Below are positions 25,948 through 35,924 of a DNA stretch of 64,000 nucleotides, in pieces; within the stretch, counting starts at the first letter, position 1; every line of letters begins with the position of its first letter. Source of the DNA: JANYCO01 sp035535995 (lineage in GTDB: Bacteria; Bacteroidota; Bacteroidia; Cytophagales; Cytophagaceae). The translations under genes were made by a program, and so were the position numbers. The notes under the pieces were generated by a model that ran no database searches, had not been told where the DNA came from, and saw nothing but the letters and a program-made list of their open reading frames with translations. Location: assembly GCA_035535995.1 (NCBI GenBank), contig DATLOZ010000002.1, forward strand, positions 62,001 to 126,000. The letters run 5' to 3'.

Positions 25948-26847
25948 TTAGTTTTTCAATGCTTCTGCTCCACCAACGATCTCGAGGATCTCTTTGGTGA
26001 TCGCTGCCTGACGGGTACGGTTGTATACCAGTTTCAGTTCTTTCAGCAATTCTTTAGCGTTGTCAGTCGCTTTGTCCATCGCAGTCATACGTGCGCCATG
26101 CTCAGAAGCATTAGAGTCGAGCACTGCTTTGTAGAACTGGATCTTCAGGGATTTCGGAATTAGCTCCGTCACGATCTCTTCTTGCGAAGGTTCGTAAATG
26201 TAGATCGTATTCAGCTGTGATGTTTTTACTTCTTTCTTTTTCTTGAAAGAAACTTCTTTCACCGGAGGTAGAAACTGCGTACTTCTTACGATTTGTGTGG
26301 CAACGTTTTTAAATTCATTGTACACTGTATATACGCGGTCGAATTTTTTGTTTACAAATCCGTCCATCACGTATTCTGCTGCTTTTCTTACGGTATCAAA
26401 GCTAAGGTTAGTAAACAGGGTTGTATAATCGCCGTTTACCTTGTATCCGCGCTTAGCGAAGAATTCATATCCTTTTTTACCGATGCAAAGAATTTCTACA
26501 TTACCTTTTGCATTTTGCTCGCTGTAGCGTGTGTTTAGCAATGTCAACGCACCTTTGATCGCATTGGTATTGAAGGCTCCGGCAAGTCCCCTGTCGGAAG
26601 TGATCAATACGATCAATACGCTTTTCACTTCTCTTTCTTCTGCGTATGGATTTTCAGAAGATGCATCCAGAGAAGCGGACACATTGTTTAGAATTTCTGT
26701 AAGCTTTTCAGAATAAGGTCTGATCTTGGTAATATTATCCTGTGCTCTGCGCAACTTTGCCGCGGCCACCATTTTCATGGCTTTCGTGATCTGCTGCGTA
26801 GAGTTTACCGATATAATCCTTGCTCTTACCTCTTTTAAACTTGCCAT
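25948..26847 (-). CDS. atpG: ATP synthase F1 subunit gamma
   Basis: The 299-residue rotor shaft subunit starts ASLKEVRARIISVNSTQQIT and ends with the conserved LVYNRTRQAAITKEILEIVG that inserts in the alpha/beta barrel. LITSDRGLAGAFNTN is the other family hallmark. It is the last gene of the operon. The spacer before it, after atpA, holds a palindromic repeat element. Confidence 0.97.
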   Translation of the reverse strand: MASLKEVRARIISVNSTQQITKAMKMVAAAKLRRAQDNITKIRPYSEKLTEILNNVSASLDASSENPYAEEREVKSVLIVLITSDRGLAGAFNTNAIKGALTLLNTRYSEQNAKGNVEILCIGKKGYEFFAKRGYKVNGDYTTLFTNLSFDTVRKAAEYVMDGFVNKKFDRVYTVYNEFKNVATQIVRSTQFLPPVKEVSFKKKKEVKTSQLNTIYIYEPSQEEIVTELIPKSLKIQFYKAVLDSNASEHGARMTAMDKATDNAKELLKELKLVYNRTRQAAITKEILEIVGGAEALKN

Positions 26848-26854
26848 TTTTTTT

Positions 26855-26926
26855 AATTATGAATGTTGAGTTATGAGTTATGAATTATGAACTCAACATT
26901 CATAACTCATAACTCATAATTTATAA

Positions 26927-26928
<2 letters not shown>
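26855..26928. repeat. TTATGAGTTATGAATGTTGAA-family palindromic element, copy 2 (between atpA and atpG)
   Basis: The words AATTATGAATGTTGAGTTAT and GAACTCAACATTCATAACTC face each other to give a long AT-rich stem that fills the whole 79-bp space between atpA and atpG. Confidence 0.85.
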
Positions 26929-28507
<1,579 letters not shown>

Positions 28508-28511
28508 ATAC

Positions 28512-29069
28512 TTAATATTTAGCTACGAATGAATTGTCTTTAAACTTATTTTTTAACCTTTGTAATTTGCTCTTTACCGATTCGTCGATCTGCTTGTCGC
28601 CAACCTTCAGGATGAATCCGCCGATAATATCTTTGTTCACTTTTTCTTTCAGCTCTACTTCTTTTCCGTAAGCCTGGGAAATAATGCCTTTGAATTGACT
28701 TCTAAGATCGTCTGTAATAGGGAAAGGAGTAGTTACTTCGCCGGAAAGAATTCCTTTCATCTCTCTATACTGAGCGCTGAATTCTTTTGCAATTGCGGGA
28801 AGTTCTCCTTCTCTGTTTTTACGGGAAATGATTTCGAATAAAGAAAAGGTAAGTGGATTTACTTTACCTTCAAACAGCCTTTTAAGGATGGCTAGTTTTT
28901 TATCATGGTTAATGATCGGGCTTCTCAGGGTAGATACAAGTGCATGATTTTCGCTGCATACTTGCGCAAACAAGCTCATGTCATGGACCACGTAATCCAA
29001 TACGTTCTTCTCCTGCGCCAGCTGGAGAAGAGATTTGGCGTATCTCGAGGCGGCTCTTGATTCCTGCAT
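28512..29069 (-). CDS. atpH: ATP synthase F1 subunit delta (OSCP)
   Basis: The 185-residue peripheral stalk subunit shows SRAASRYAKSLLQLAQEKN at the N-terminus and the family C-terminal signature KVNKDIIGGFILKVGDKQID. It sits between atpF and atpA in the standard order. Confidence 0.95.
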   Translation of the reverse strand: MQESRAASRYAKSLLQLAQEKNVLDYVVHDMSLFAQVCSENHALVSTLRSPIINHDKKLAILKRLFEGKVNPLTFSLFEIISRKNREGELPAIAKEFSAQYREMKGILSGEVTTPFPITDDLRSQFKGIISQAYGKEVELKEKVNKDIIGGFILKVGDKQIDESVKSKLQRLKNKFKDNSFVAKY

Positions 29070-29080
29070 ACTTCTGTTGT

Positions 29081-29137
29081 TAGTTATGGTTATCAGTTAT
29101 TCGTTATTGAAATCCAGTAACAAATAACTGGTAACTA
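29081..29137. repeat. Imperfect palindromic element between atpH and atpF
   Basis: TAGTTATGGTTATCAGTTAT (29081-29100, continuing TCGTTATTG) faces CAGTAACAAATAACTGGTAA (29115-29134, continuing CTA). The stem is imperfect. It fills the intercistronic gap. Confidence 0.6.
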
Positions 29138-29139
29138 AA

Positions 29140-29634
29140 TTAATTTAACTTTGCTTCTTTGATATATTCGTTCACCAATGCTTTCTGAGAATCGTCTCCG
29201 GAAAGATTTTTCTTCAGCAATTTCTCAGCGATCTGGAGAGACAAATTGGCTGCAGTGTTTTTCACTTCAGCCAATGCTGCATTTTTCTCTGTTTCGATCA
29301 ATGCTTTGGCGTTGTATACAATTCTATCGGCTTCTTCAGTAGCTTTTTCTTTTGCTTCTGCAATGATGTTGTTGGCAGTTACCTGCGCGTCTTTCATCAT
29401 TTTTTCTCTTTCCAGTCTTGCTTCCTGAAGCATTTTCTCATTAGAGGCCTGAAGATTTTTCATTTCTTCTTTCGCTTTTTCAGCAGCGCTCAACGCATCT
29501 GCGATCACGTTTTCTCTTTCTTCCAAGGCTTTCACAATCGGCTTCCAGGCAAATTTGGCCAGGATAAACAGCACCGTAAAGAAGATCAGCGACTGCCAGA
29601 ATAATAATCCTAAATCGGGAGTAACTAAATTCAT
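29140..29634 (-). CDS. atpF: ATP synthase Fo subunit b
   Basis: The 164-residue stator subunit has one N-terminal membrane helix (LLFWQSLIFFTVLFILAKFAW) and a long charged coiled coil (ERENVIADALSAAEKAKEEM onward), with the usual length and hydropathy. It starts MNLVTPDLGLLFWQ, typical of Bacteroidota. Confidence 0.96.
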   Translation of the reverse strand: MNLVTPDLGLLFWQSLIFFTVLFILAKFAWKPIVKALEERENVIADALSAAEKAKEEMKNLQASNEKMLQEARLEREKMMKDAQVTANNIIAEAKEKATEEADRIVYNAKALIETEKNAALAEVKNTAANLSLQIAEKLLKKNLSGDDSQKALVNEYIKEAKLN

Positions 29635-29682
29635 GGGATCTTAAATGTTATTTGGTTTTGTTGCTATTGTTTAACTTTTTGA

Positions 29683-29715
29683 AAATCTCCAAGGTTTTTG
29701 AAACCTTGGAGATTT
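29683..29715. repeat. Perfect 15-bp hairpin between atpE and atpF
   Basis: AAATCTCCAAGGTTT (29683-29697) pairs perfectly with AAACCTTGGAGATTT (29701-29715) around TTG. No T-run follows, so it need not terminate, but it could stabilise the upstream atpE message and help to raise c-subunit output. Confidence 0.85.
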
Positions 29716-29772
29716 CGTTCTTACACTTCTATGTCTACGCCTAATGCGAAAGATGCAGAAGTTTTAGTGCAA

Positions 29773-30018
29773 TTATTTTGCGTAGATAAGAAGACAAACT
29801 ACCACGCCAAACAGAGCCACACCTTCGATGAAAGCTGCTGCGATAAGCATTGCAGTCTGGATTTTACCTGACTCTTGTGGTTGACGAGCGATAGATTCTA
29901 CCGCGCTACCACCAATTTTACCGATACCGATACCTGCGCCTAATGCTGCGATACCTGCACCAATTCCTGCACCCGCAAGGGCTAGTCCGTTAAGACCTTC
30001 TTGAAGTAATTGTAACAT
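29773..30018 (-). CDS. atpE: ATP synthase Fo subunit c
   Basis: The ATG at 30018 gives 81 residues: two membrane helices joined by the polar loop ESIARQPQESGKIQ. Helix 1 is Gly/Ala-rich (AGAGIGAGIAALGAGIGIG) and helix 2 has the ion-carrying Glu in AAAFIEGVALFGVV. The residue after this Glu is Gly, and no Gln/Ser pair of the sodium-binding type is seen, which indicates proton coupling. A TTG two codons earlier is an alternative start. Confidence 0.95.
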   Translation of the reverse strand: MLQLLQEGLNGLALAGAGIGAGIAALGAGIGIGKIGGSAVESIARQPQESGKIQTAMLIAAAFIEGVALFGVVVCLLIYAK

Positions 30019-30072
30019 GATCAATTTAATTTATATAGTTAAACAAAACTCTTTTTAATAACCACACCACTC

Positions 30073-31182
30073 TTAATGGCTGTGCTCGTGTTCGTGCTCA
30101 TGGTGATGCTCTTCAATGGCAGAGCCAATGTACATTGCAGACAACAAGGTGAAGATGTATGCCTGAAGAATTGCTACAAACAATTCCATGAAAGTCATGA
30201 ACAATCCAAAGGCAATACTCACCGGAGCCATACCAATACTATTGAAAATAAAGATCAGTCCGATGAAGCTTAAGATGATGATGTGTCCTGCTGTGATGTT
30301 TGCAAACAAACGGACCATCAGGGAGAAAGGCTTGGTGAAGATCCCTACGATCTCTATCGGAAGGATGATGATGCGCAGTGGAAGCGGTACTCCTGGAGTC
30401 CAGAGAATGTGTTTCCAATAATTTCCATTTCCGCTTACGTTGGTGATGATAAAAGTAGTTAAGGCAAGCATCATCGTTACTGCAATGTTTCCGGTCAGGT
30501 TAGCGCCGCCTGGGATAAGGCCCAGCAGGTTGTTGAACCAGATGAAGAAGAACACAGTAAGAAGGTATGGAAGATATTTTTTATATTTTTTCTCTCCTAA
30601 TACAGGCTTCGCTACTTCATCGATTACGTATACTACGATCGGCTCGAAGAAAGACTGTATTCCTTTCGGAGCAGAAAGAGGATTTTTCTTGTAGCGTGAC
30701 GCTATATAAAGGAAGATCACAACCAGTAGAATAAAGCTGATCAAAAGAGAAGCAACATTTTTAGTAATTGAAAGATCGTAGATGTGAACGTTTTCGTTTA
30801 CGTGATGAATTTTATCGTGGTGGATTGTGTAGTCACCGTATTTGCCATCAAGTACAGTAGAGTATCCTGTCTCGTCTACAAATTTTGAAGAAGAAAAAAT
30901 TTCCAATCCTTTCTCCGGATTGTAAATGATCACCGGAAGGGGGAAGAGTAAATGTGTATGGTGAATTCCATCCTCTGCTTCAATGGTAGCAAAATGCCAC
31001 TCGTGCGAATCGCCGATGTGGTGCATGATCATTTCACCGGCATTGAATTGTTTGTCTTTGGAATCTTCCGGATCATTTTTCTCGATCATAGGATCGTCGT
31101 GAATGCTGTTCGCATTAGAAAAATGCACTACGGATAGTAATAGTACAAGAAGGGAGAGGGTATATTTTTTAACTATTTGCAT
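30073..31182 (-). CDS. atpB: ATP synthase Fo subunit a, with long His-rich periplasmic extension
   Basis: The 369-residue subunit begins with a signal-peptide-like segment and an extra domain of about 120 residues rich in His (IHHTHLLFPLPVII, YTIHHDKIHHVNEN), then the usual five-helix proton channel with NLLGLIPGG and the stator Arg in SLMVRLFANITAGH. The tail is EEHHHEHEHEHSH. The N-terminal extension is typical of Bacteroidota AtpB. It overlaps the preceding gene by 14 bp, so translation is coupled. Confidence 0.95.
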   Translation of the reverse strand: MQIVKKYTLSLLVLLLSVVHFSNANSIHDDPMIEKNDPEDSKDKQFNAGEMIMHHIGDSHEWHFATIEAEDGIHHTHLLFPLPVIIYNPEKGLEIFSSSKFVDETGYSTVLDGKYGDYTIHHDKIHHVNENVHIYDLSITKNVASLLISFILLVVIFLYIASRYKKNPLSAPKGIQSFFEPIVVYVIDEVAKPVLGEKKYKKYLPYLLTVFFFIWFNNLLGLIPGGANLTGNIAVTMMLALTTFIITNVSGNGNYWKHILWTPGVPLPLRIIILPIEIVGIFTKPFSLMVRLFANITAGHIIILSFIGLIFIFNSIGMAPVSIAFGLFMTFMELFVAILQAYIFTLLSAMYIGSAIEEHHHEHEHEHSH

Positions 31183-31612
31183 CGCCTTTTTTCAAATCGG
31201 CCCGCAAGTTATGTATAAGAAAATAAATTTCAAACCAAGTATATAACAAATACATTACAATAAAATTACTTACCAGCGTAACAAGCTGATTTTTAATAAT
31301 AATAACCATAAAAATCATAAACCCCAGCGCCAGGAAGAACCGGATGGTCATAGAGGCAAAATAGAAAATATGAAATTGCTTAGCCGGACGTGTCAGGCCC
31401 ATTTGATTTATTCTGATGGCTATAAGAAAAGTGCAAAAAAAGAAGAACTGGATCTTCCATATAAATGGGTGAATCAACGCAATAGACGGGACTTTCTGCA
31501 ATAGGAAAATTAGCAGGCTGGTGACGAAAAATAGGATAATCAGCTTACGAAAATTCATGGGTCGGCGAACTAATTGGAAGAGTGTTTTAGAGTATTCAAT
31601 TTCCGAATGCAC
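31169..31612 (-). CDS. Small membrane protein of the atp operon, AtpI-like position
   Basis: The 147-residue protein has four predicted membrane helices (ILFFVTSLLIFLLQKV, FFFCTFLIAIRI, FFLALGFMIFMVIIIKN, LVSNFIVMYLLYTWFEIYFL). It lies between atpZ and atpB and overlaps atpB by 14 bp. Its place matches the AtpI/AtpQ-type accessory protein that helps to assemble the c-ring or supplies Mg, but the sequence is too divergent for me to name a family. Confidence 0.6.
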   Translation of the reverse strand: MHSEIEYSKTLFQLVRRPMNFRKLIILFFVTSLLIFLLQKVPSIALIHPFIWKIQFFFFCTFLIAIRINQMGLTRPAKQFHIFYFASMTIRFFLALGFMIFMVIIIKNQLVTLVSNFIVMYLLYTWFEIYFLIHNLRADLKKGDANS

Positions 31613-31628
31613 CTCGTTTTATACAAGA

Positions 31629-31859
31629 TCAGCTTTGCTTGCCGGTGACTTGACGGATAAAAATAAACAGGCTGCCGCCAATTGCAGAAAGGGTAAGCAC
31701 GATCAGGAAGACCGGAACCTTTAGCCCGAAATAGCCATCCAGCTTTACTCCGCCCCAGGCAGCCAGGCCGATGGTAACCATCATCTGGATACCAAATCCT
31801 GAGTAGCGCAGGTAATCGTTAAGCGGTTTTTGCTTCTCTGTAGACTTTTCCTTCTCCAA
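31629..31859 (-). CDS. atpZ: AtpZ/AtpI-family ATP synthase accessory protein
   Basis: This 76-residue protein has two membrane helices, GFGIQMMVTIGLAAWGGVKLD and VFLIVLTLSAIGGSLFIFIR, with the conserved GxKLD between them, the mark of the AtpZ/AtpI (F0F1-ATPase subunit) family. It is the first ATPase-related gene of the operon. Its start overlaps the bactofilin 3' end by 41 bp; no later Met gives a complete first helix, so the overlap seems real. Confidence 0.75.
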   Translation of the reverse strand: MEKEKSTEKQKPLNDYLRYSGFGIQMMVTIGLAAWGGVKLDGYFGLKVPVFLIVLTLSAIGGSLFIFIRQVTGKQS

Positions 31860-32235
31860 TGGTAATTTCTTTTATAGTAGCACCCATTTTGCAAGTTCCA
31901 TTGAAAACAGCGCCCGTCTCAATCATAATCTTGCCCGCTACGATATCTCCATCGATCACTGCGGTGGATTTCAGGATCAATAGATCTGCTATTTCCAACA
32001 GACCTTTCACTTTGCCTGCGATCTCAGCGTTTTGGGTGAGAATATTTCCTTCTACATAAGAAGAATCGCCCATAGCTACTTTTGCCTTGCAGCGTATATT
32101 TCCTACCAGTTTACCTTCAATACGAAGATTTCCGGCAGTTTCAAGATTTCCGTCCAGGGCAGCACTTTTGGCAATAAAGGTGCTGGTATTGCCTAGCTGT
32201 TCCAATTCCTTTTTGGAGGCTCCACTTTTAAACAT
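31819..32235 (-). CDS. Bactofilin (polymer-forming cytoskeletal protein)
   Basis: The 138-residue protein has a short disordered N-terminus and a right-handed beta-helix core (about residues 20-115) with the repeating pattern NLRIEGKLVGNIRCKAKVAM, SYVEGNILTQNAEIAGKVKG and AVIDGDIVAGKIMIETGAVF. Bactofilins self-assemble into filaments that position cell-wall enzymes. The upstream gene encodes a LytM/M23-fold protein, a known partner type, and the downstream overlap joins it to the atp operon. Confidence 0.92.
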   Translation of the reverse strand: MFKSGASKKELEQLGNTSTFIAKSAALDGNLETAGNLRIEGKLVGNIRCKAKVAMGDSSYVEGNILTQNAEIAGKVKGLLEIADLLILKSTAVIDGDIVAGKIMIETGAVFNGTCKMGATIKEITIGEGKVYREAKTA

Positions 32236-32273
32236 ATCTATTGTGGTTTAAAATTGATTATCTATTCAACTAT

Positions 32274-32335
32274 AAATTCCAAAAAACAAATCCCAAAGAG
32301 ATCTTATTTGATTTGAAATTTGGCTTTTGAAATTT
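32274..32335. repeat. Imperfect inverted repeat between LytM-like and bactofilin genes
   Basis: AAATTCCAAAAAACAAATCC faces GATTTGAAATTTGGCTTTTG with several mismatches. It resembles the AAATTTCAAATTCCAAAT-type repeats common in Bacteroidota spacers. Confidence 0.5.
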
Positions 32336-32423
32336 AAAACAATGTTTTTTCTTTCTCTCCTTTTCTTCCCGTACAGCAAGATGCTATATTTTTATGTAAG
32401 AACCAAGAAAAATACAAATTGGC

Positions 32424-33230
32424 CTACTTATCCCAGGAAACGTATTGCCTGGGATTCAACAATTTACCATTGTAGGACATGGTAAACAATACTTTTTGCG
32501 CTCCGGCCGATGCTATTATTCCTCCTTTTTCTACCCAATCGCCCTGCTTTACAGACGGTGATTTCAGACGGTCATAAATGGTGACCAAACCGGTTTTATA
32601 TTGCAAAACCAAACGAGAAGTGCTATCGGCATTTCGACTGTTGATAAGCACAATTCCATCATCCAACGAACGCACTGGTTTCTTAGTATCTGCTTCTATC
32701 ATCAATCCCGTAATCTTTGCTCCTTGTTTCACATCCGTGAGTTTGCCAGAAACAGGTGTAAAAAAATACAACACTTCAAACCCATCTTTGGATCTATAGG
32801 ATGGATCGGTTGTTTCCTTTTCAAATTTTTTGCGAAACTCTTCTTCTTCCGCGCTTACTTTTTCTTCAGTATTTTTTTCCGGCTTTGGATTCAGCGTATC
32901 TTTCGTTCTGGGCTGGCCACCGTCGAGCATGGTTTTAAAGCTGCGGATGTAAAGATCTTTGATCCCTAATTCGTATTCCATCGAATCGGTTTTGGCTGCC
33001 AGTATTGCCAACTCTCTTGTCTCTTCAGAACCACTGCTTCCCAGTAAGTACGCGCCTAAAAAATTGATTCCCGTCACCAGTGCATAAAACAGCAACACTA
33101 GTATAGTCAGGATCACCAGCAGTTTTGCGAAGTTGAACGATAGAGTCCAACGGTCCGCAAAATTTTCTTCGTTGCGGACAATTAACTGGTATTTATTCGT
33201 TAATCTCTCGGTCAGAGTTTTTCTCTGCAT
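32424..33230 (-). CDS. Membrane-anchored LytM/M23-fold protein lacking catalytic histidines
   Basis: The 268-residue protein has one N-terminal membrane helix (residues 34-58), a helical/charged linker, and a C-terminal LytM fold from about residue 155: FTPVSGKLTDVKQGAKITGL, SLDDGIVLINS, LVLQYKTGLVTIYDRL, VKQGDWVEKGGIIASAG and VLFTMSYNGKLLNPRQYVSW. M23 enzymes need HxxxD and HxH to bind zinc. This protein has no histidine at all, so it cannot be an active zinc peptidase. Like EnvC or NlpD it may regulate other wall enzymes. The bactofilin next door fits a scaffold role. Confidence 0.85.
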   Translation of the reverse strand: MQRKTLTERLTNKYQLIVRNEENFADRWTLSFNFAKLLVILTILVLLFYALVTGINFLGAYLLGSSGSEETRELAILAAKTDSMEYELGIKDLYIRSFKTMLDGGQPRTKDTLNPKPEKNTEEKVSAEEEEFRKKFEKETTDPSYRSKDGFEVLYFFTPVSGKLTDVKQGAKITGLMIEADTKKPVRSLDDGIVLINSRNADSTSRLVLQYKTGLVTIYDRLKSPSVKQGDWVEKGGIIASAGAQKVLFTMSYNGKLLNPRQYVSWDK

Positions 33231-33270
33231 CTATGTGTGTTATTTTTTATAATATTGCATTTTACTTAAA

Positions 33271-35922
33271 TTGTTAAATAAAACAAAGCTGAATTTGAAA
33301 ATCGGGTTGCGATATGTAGTATACGGAGGACTGATCGCCGGATTGGTTCTTGTACTCAACGCTTGCTCGCAAGAAAAAAATACTGCACTCAGCAAAGGCT
33401 GGCACAATCTCAACGCCCGCGACAATGCATACTTCCTGGCCCGCGAGCGACTCAAAGAACTGCAAACAGAGATTGACAACAAAACTCAAAGCAACTACAA
33501 CAAAGTACTGTTTCCTCTCACCGTCATTGATACCAATCAAACAAAAACGTACAAAGACAAGCTCAACGACATTGTAAAAAAAGCTTCCCGCGCAGTAACA
33601 TGGCATAAGAACAGTATGTATGTAGATGATAGCTACATCCTTGTAGGAAAAGCGCGTGTGCTGCAAGGCGATTGGAAGCTGGCGGCAGAAACATTTCGCT
33701 TTGTGAACGGCGAAGGCGAGACCAACGAGCGCCAGGAAAGCCTTACACAGCTGATGCGATTGCTCATGCTCAAAAAAGATTTCCGTAGCGCCAGTTATGT
33801 GATGGATTATCTCAACAAACAAACCATTGTCACGAAAAAAAACAACCGCGATTTTTCACTCACTAAAGCTCAATACTTTCGCTACCAGGAAAACTATAGA
33901 GCAATGCCTCCTGAGATCGAAAAAGCGATCCCGCTTGTAAGAGGTAAAAAAGAGAAAAGAGCAAGATTGTATTTTATTTTAGGCCAGATCTATCAATTGC
34001 TGGGGCAAGATTCAATCGCGTACATCAATTATCACAAAGCGATCAAAAATAATCCTCCTTACGAATTATCGTTCTACTCTAAGCTTTACCTCGCACAAGT
34101 AACCTCGCTTAGCAATGCTTCCGATAAAAAGAAGACCGAACGTTATTTCAAAAAATTATTGAGGGATAAAAAAAACCTGGAGTACAAAGACAAGATCTAT
34201 TATGAAATGGCTTTGTTTGAATACAAACAGGAAAATTACCAAGGTGCTATTACTTACCTGGAAAAATCTGTAGCCGCCAACAAAACAAACAAGTACCAGA
34301 AAGGAGCATCTTATCTAAAGCTAGGCGAGATCTACTACGGCGACATTAAAAACTATGAGATGTCGAAGCTTTATTACGATAGCACCGTAGCTGTTTGGGA
34401 TCCTTCCGATCCGCAATACAGGGAAATTTCCGAGCGTCAAAAAGTGTTAGATGAATTTGTGAAAAATCTTTTGGTAGTGCGTCGCGAAGACAGTTTGCAA
34501 AGGCTTGCCAAGATGGACACTGCGAGACTGAGCAAATTCATCGACAAAGTAATTGCCAAAGAAGAAGCCGACAGAGTATCAAATGAAAAAGCTGCGGCCG
34601 CTGCCAAAAAACGCGCTGCTGATCAACAAACTAGCAACTTACAGATCATCGACAACACCTCGAATCCTTCCGATCCTTCGAGCTGGTATTTCTACAATGC
34701 TACTGCTATCTCACGAGGCAAAACTGATTTTACTGTAAAATGGGGCGATCGAAAAAACGTAGACAATTGGCGGCGAGCCGTGCGGGAAGAACCGGTCAAC
34801 AACAACGACAACAGTAATAATGCTATTGCCGTGGATACTGCAGCCATTGCAAAAGCTAAAGCAGATTCAGCTGCGAAAGCACAAGTGCCAAAGGTTGATA
34901 AAAGCAGGTATTACCAGGACATTCCTTTCACCGCCGCCCAGCTAGAGGCTTCCGATAAAAAGATACAAGAGGCATTGTATAACCTTGGAAGAATTTACAA
35001 TCTGAAACTACACGAGCCGGAAGAAGCGATCAAAACATTTGAAAATCTTCTTAAACGTTATCCGAACTACGAAAACACTGCCGAGATCTTATATTTCCTT
35101 CACCTCATCAATAAAGACCTGGGACACGACGAAAGAGCGGAGTATTATAAAAAACGATTGATCTCAGAATATCCGAAATCTATTTACGCTAAAATGCTCC
35201 TCAACCCGAATTACCTGAAAGAAAGTAAAGAGGAAAACAAATACGTAAATTCCTTATACAAGCAAGCATTCTCTATGTATGAGCGGGAAGATTACATCGC
35301 CGCAGACTCCATGCTGGTAAACATCATGCGCGACCACTCCGACAATGACATCATGGATAAAATGAAATTGTTGCGCATCATTATTACCGGTCGTACTAAA
35401 AACGTACTTGTATATAAAACCCAATTGCAGGAGTTCATCAGCGATAAGGAAAATGAATCAAGCGCCCTGCTGCCTAAGGCCAAGGAACTACTTTCCACAG
35501 CCGATCAATACATGGCTTCCGTTTCTCAGAAAGGTGGCGAAATAAAAGCAACGGATGTTCGCTACAGTACCAACACCAGTAAGTCACACTTCTTTGTAGC
35601 AGTTTTTGAAAGTAAGAAAACAAAGAAAGAACTTATACAAAAACAATTCAATACGTATAATAAAGCAAATTATCCGGACGCAAATCTTAGTACAGAACTA
35701 TTGACACTTTCCGATTCAAGTTTTGCGATCGTGGTAAAAACATTTGAAGCAATGTATCCGAGTAAACAATACCGGGAAAAACTGCTTGCGCCGGGAGGCG
35801 CGGCCAAACCCTTCTTGCCGTTCATTCACGATTCTTTCTACATTACGGACGACAACTACAAGCTTTTCTACAAAGACAAAGGAGTGAATACCTATTTGGA
35901 ATTCTTTAAGAACAACTACTAA
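33271..35922 (+). CDS. sprE: Type IX secretion lipoprotein SprE/PorW (TPR)
   Basis: This 883-residue protein has a lipoprotein signal (LIAGLVLVLNAC) and a long series of TPR-like helices across most of its length, with RLYFILGQIYQLLGQDSIAY and GAITYLEKSVAANKTNKYQK as clear repeats, plus a charged linker near 420-540. Size, lipobox and TPR layout fit SprE/PorW, which links the PorLM motor to the translocon in the T9SS. No ATG lies at the N-terminus; the frame starts with TTG at 33271, or TTG at 33295. It is divergent from the LytM-like gene with a 40-bp gap. Confidence 0.82.
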   Translation: MLNKTKLNLKIGLRYVVYGGLIAGLVLVLNACSQEKNTALSKGWHNLNARDNAYFLARERLKELQTEIDNKTQSNYNKVLFPLTVIDTNQTKTYKDKLNDIVKKASRAVTWHKNSMYVDDSYILVGKARVLQGDWKLAAETFRFVNGEGETNERQESLTQLMRLLMLKKDFRSASYVMDYLNKQTIVTKKNNRDFSLTKAQYFRYQENYRAMPPEIEKAIPLVRGKKEKRARLYFILGQIYQLLGQDSIAYINYHKAIKNNPPYELSFYSKLYLAQVTSLSNASDKKKTERYFKKLLRDKKNLEYKDKIYYEMALFEYKQENYQGAITYLEKSVAANKTNKYQKGASYLKLGEIYYGDIKNYEMSKLYYDSTVAVWDPSDPQYREISERQKVLDEFVKNLLVVRREDSLQRLAKMDTARLSKFIDKVIAKEEADRVSNEKAAAAAKKRAADQQTSNLQIIDNTSNPSDPSSWYFYNATAISRGKTDFTVKWGDRKNVDNWRRAVREEPVNNNDNSNNAIAVDTAAIAKAKADSAAKAQVPKVDKSRYYQDIPFTAAQLEASDKKIQEALYNLGRIYNLKLHEPEEAIKTFENLLKRYPNYENTAEILYFLHLINKDLGHDERAEYYKKRLISEYPKSIYAKMLLNPNYLKESKEENKYVNSLYKQAFSMYEREDYIAADSMLVNIMRDHSDNDIMDKMKLLRIIITGRTKNVLVYKTQLQEFISDKENESSALLPKAKELLSTADQYMASVSQKGGEIKATDVRYSTNTSKSHFFVAVFESKKTKKELIQKQFNTYNKANYPDANLSTELLTLSDSSFAIVVKTFEAMYPSKQYREKLLAPGGAAKPFLPFIHDSFYITDDNYKLFYKDKGVNTYLEFFKNNY

Positions 35923-35924
35923 CG

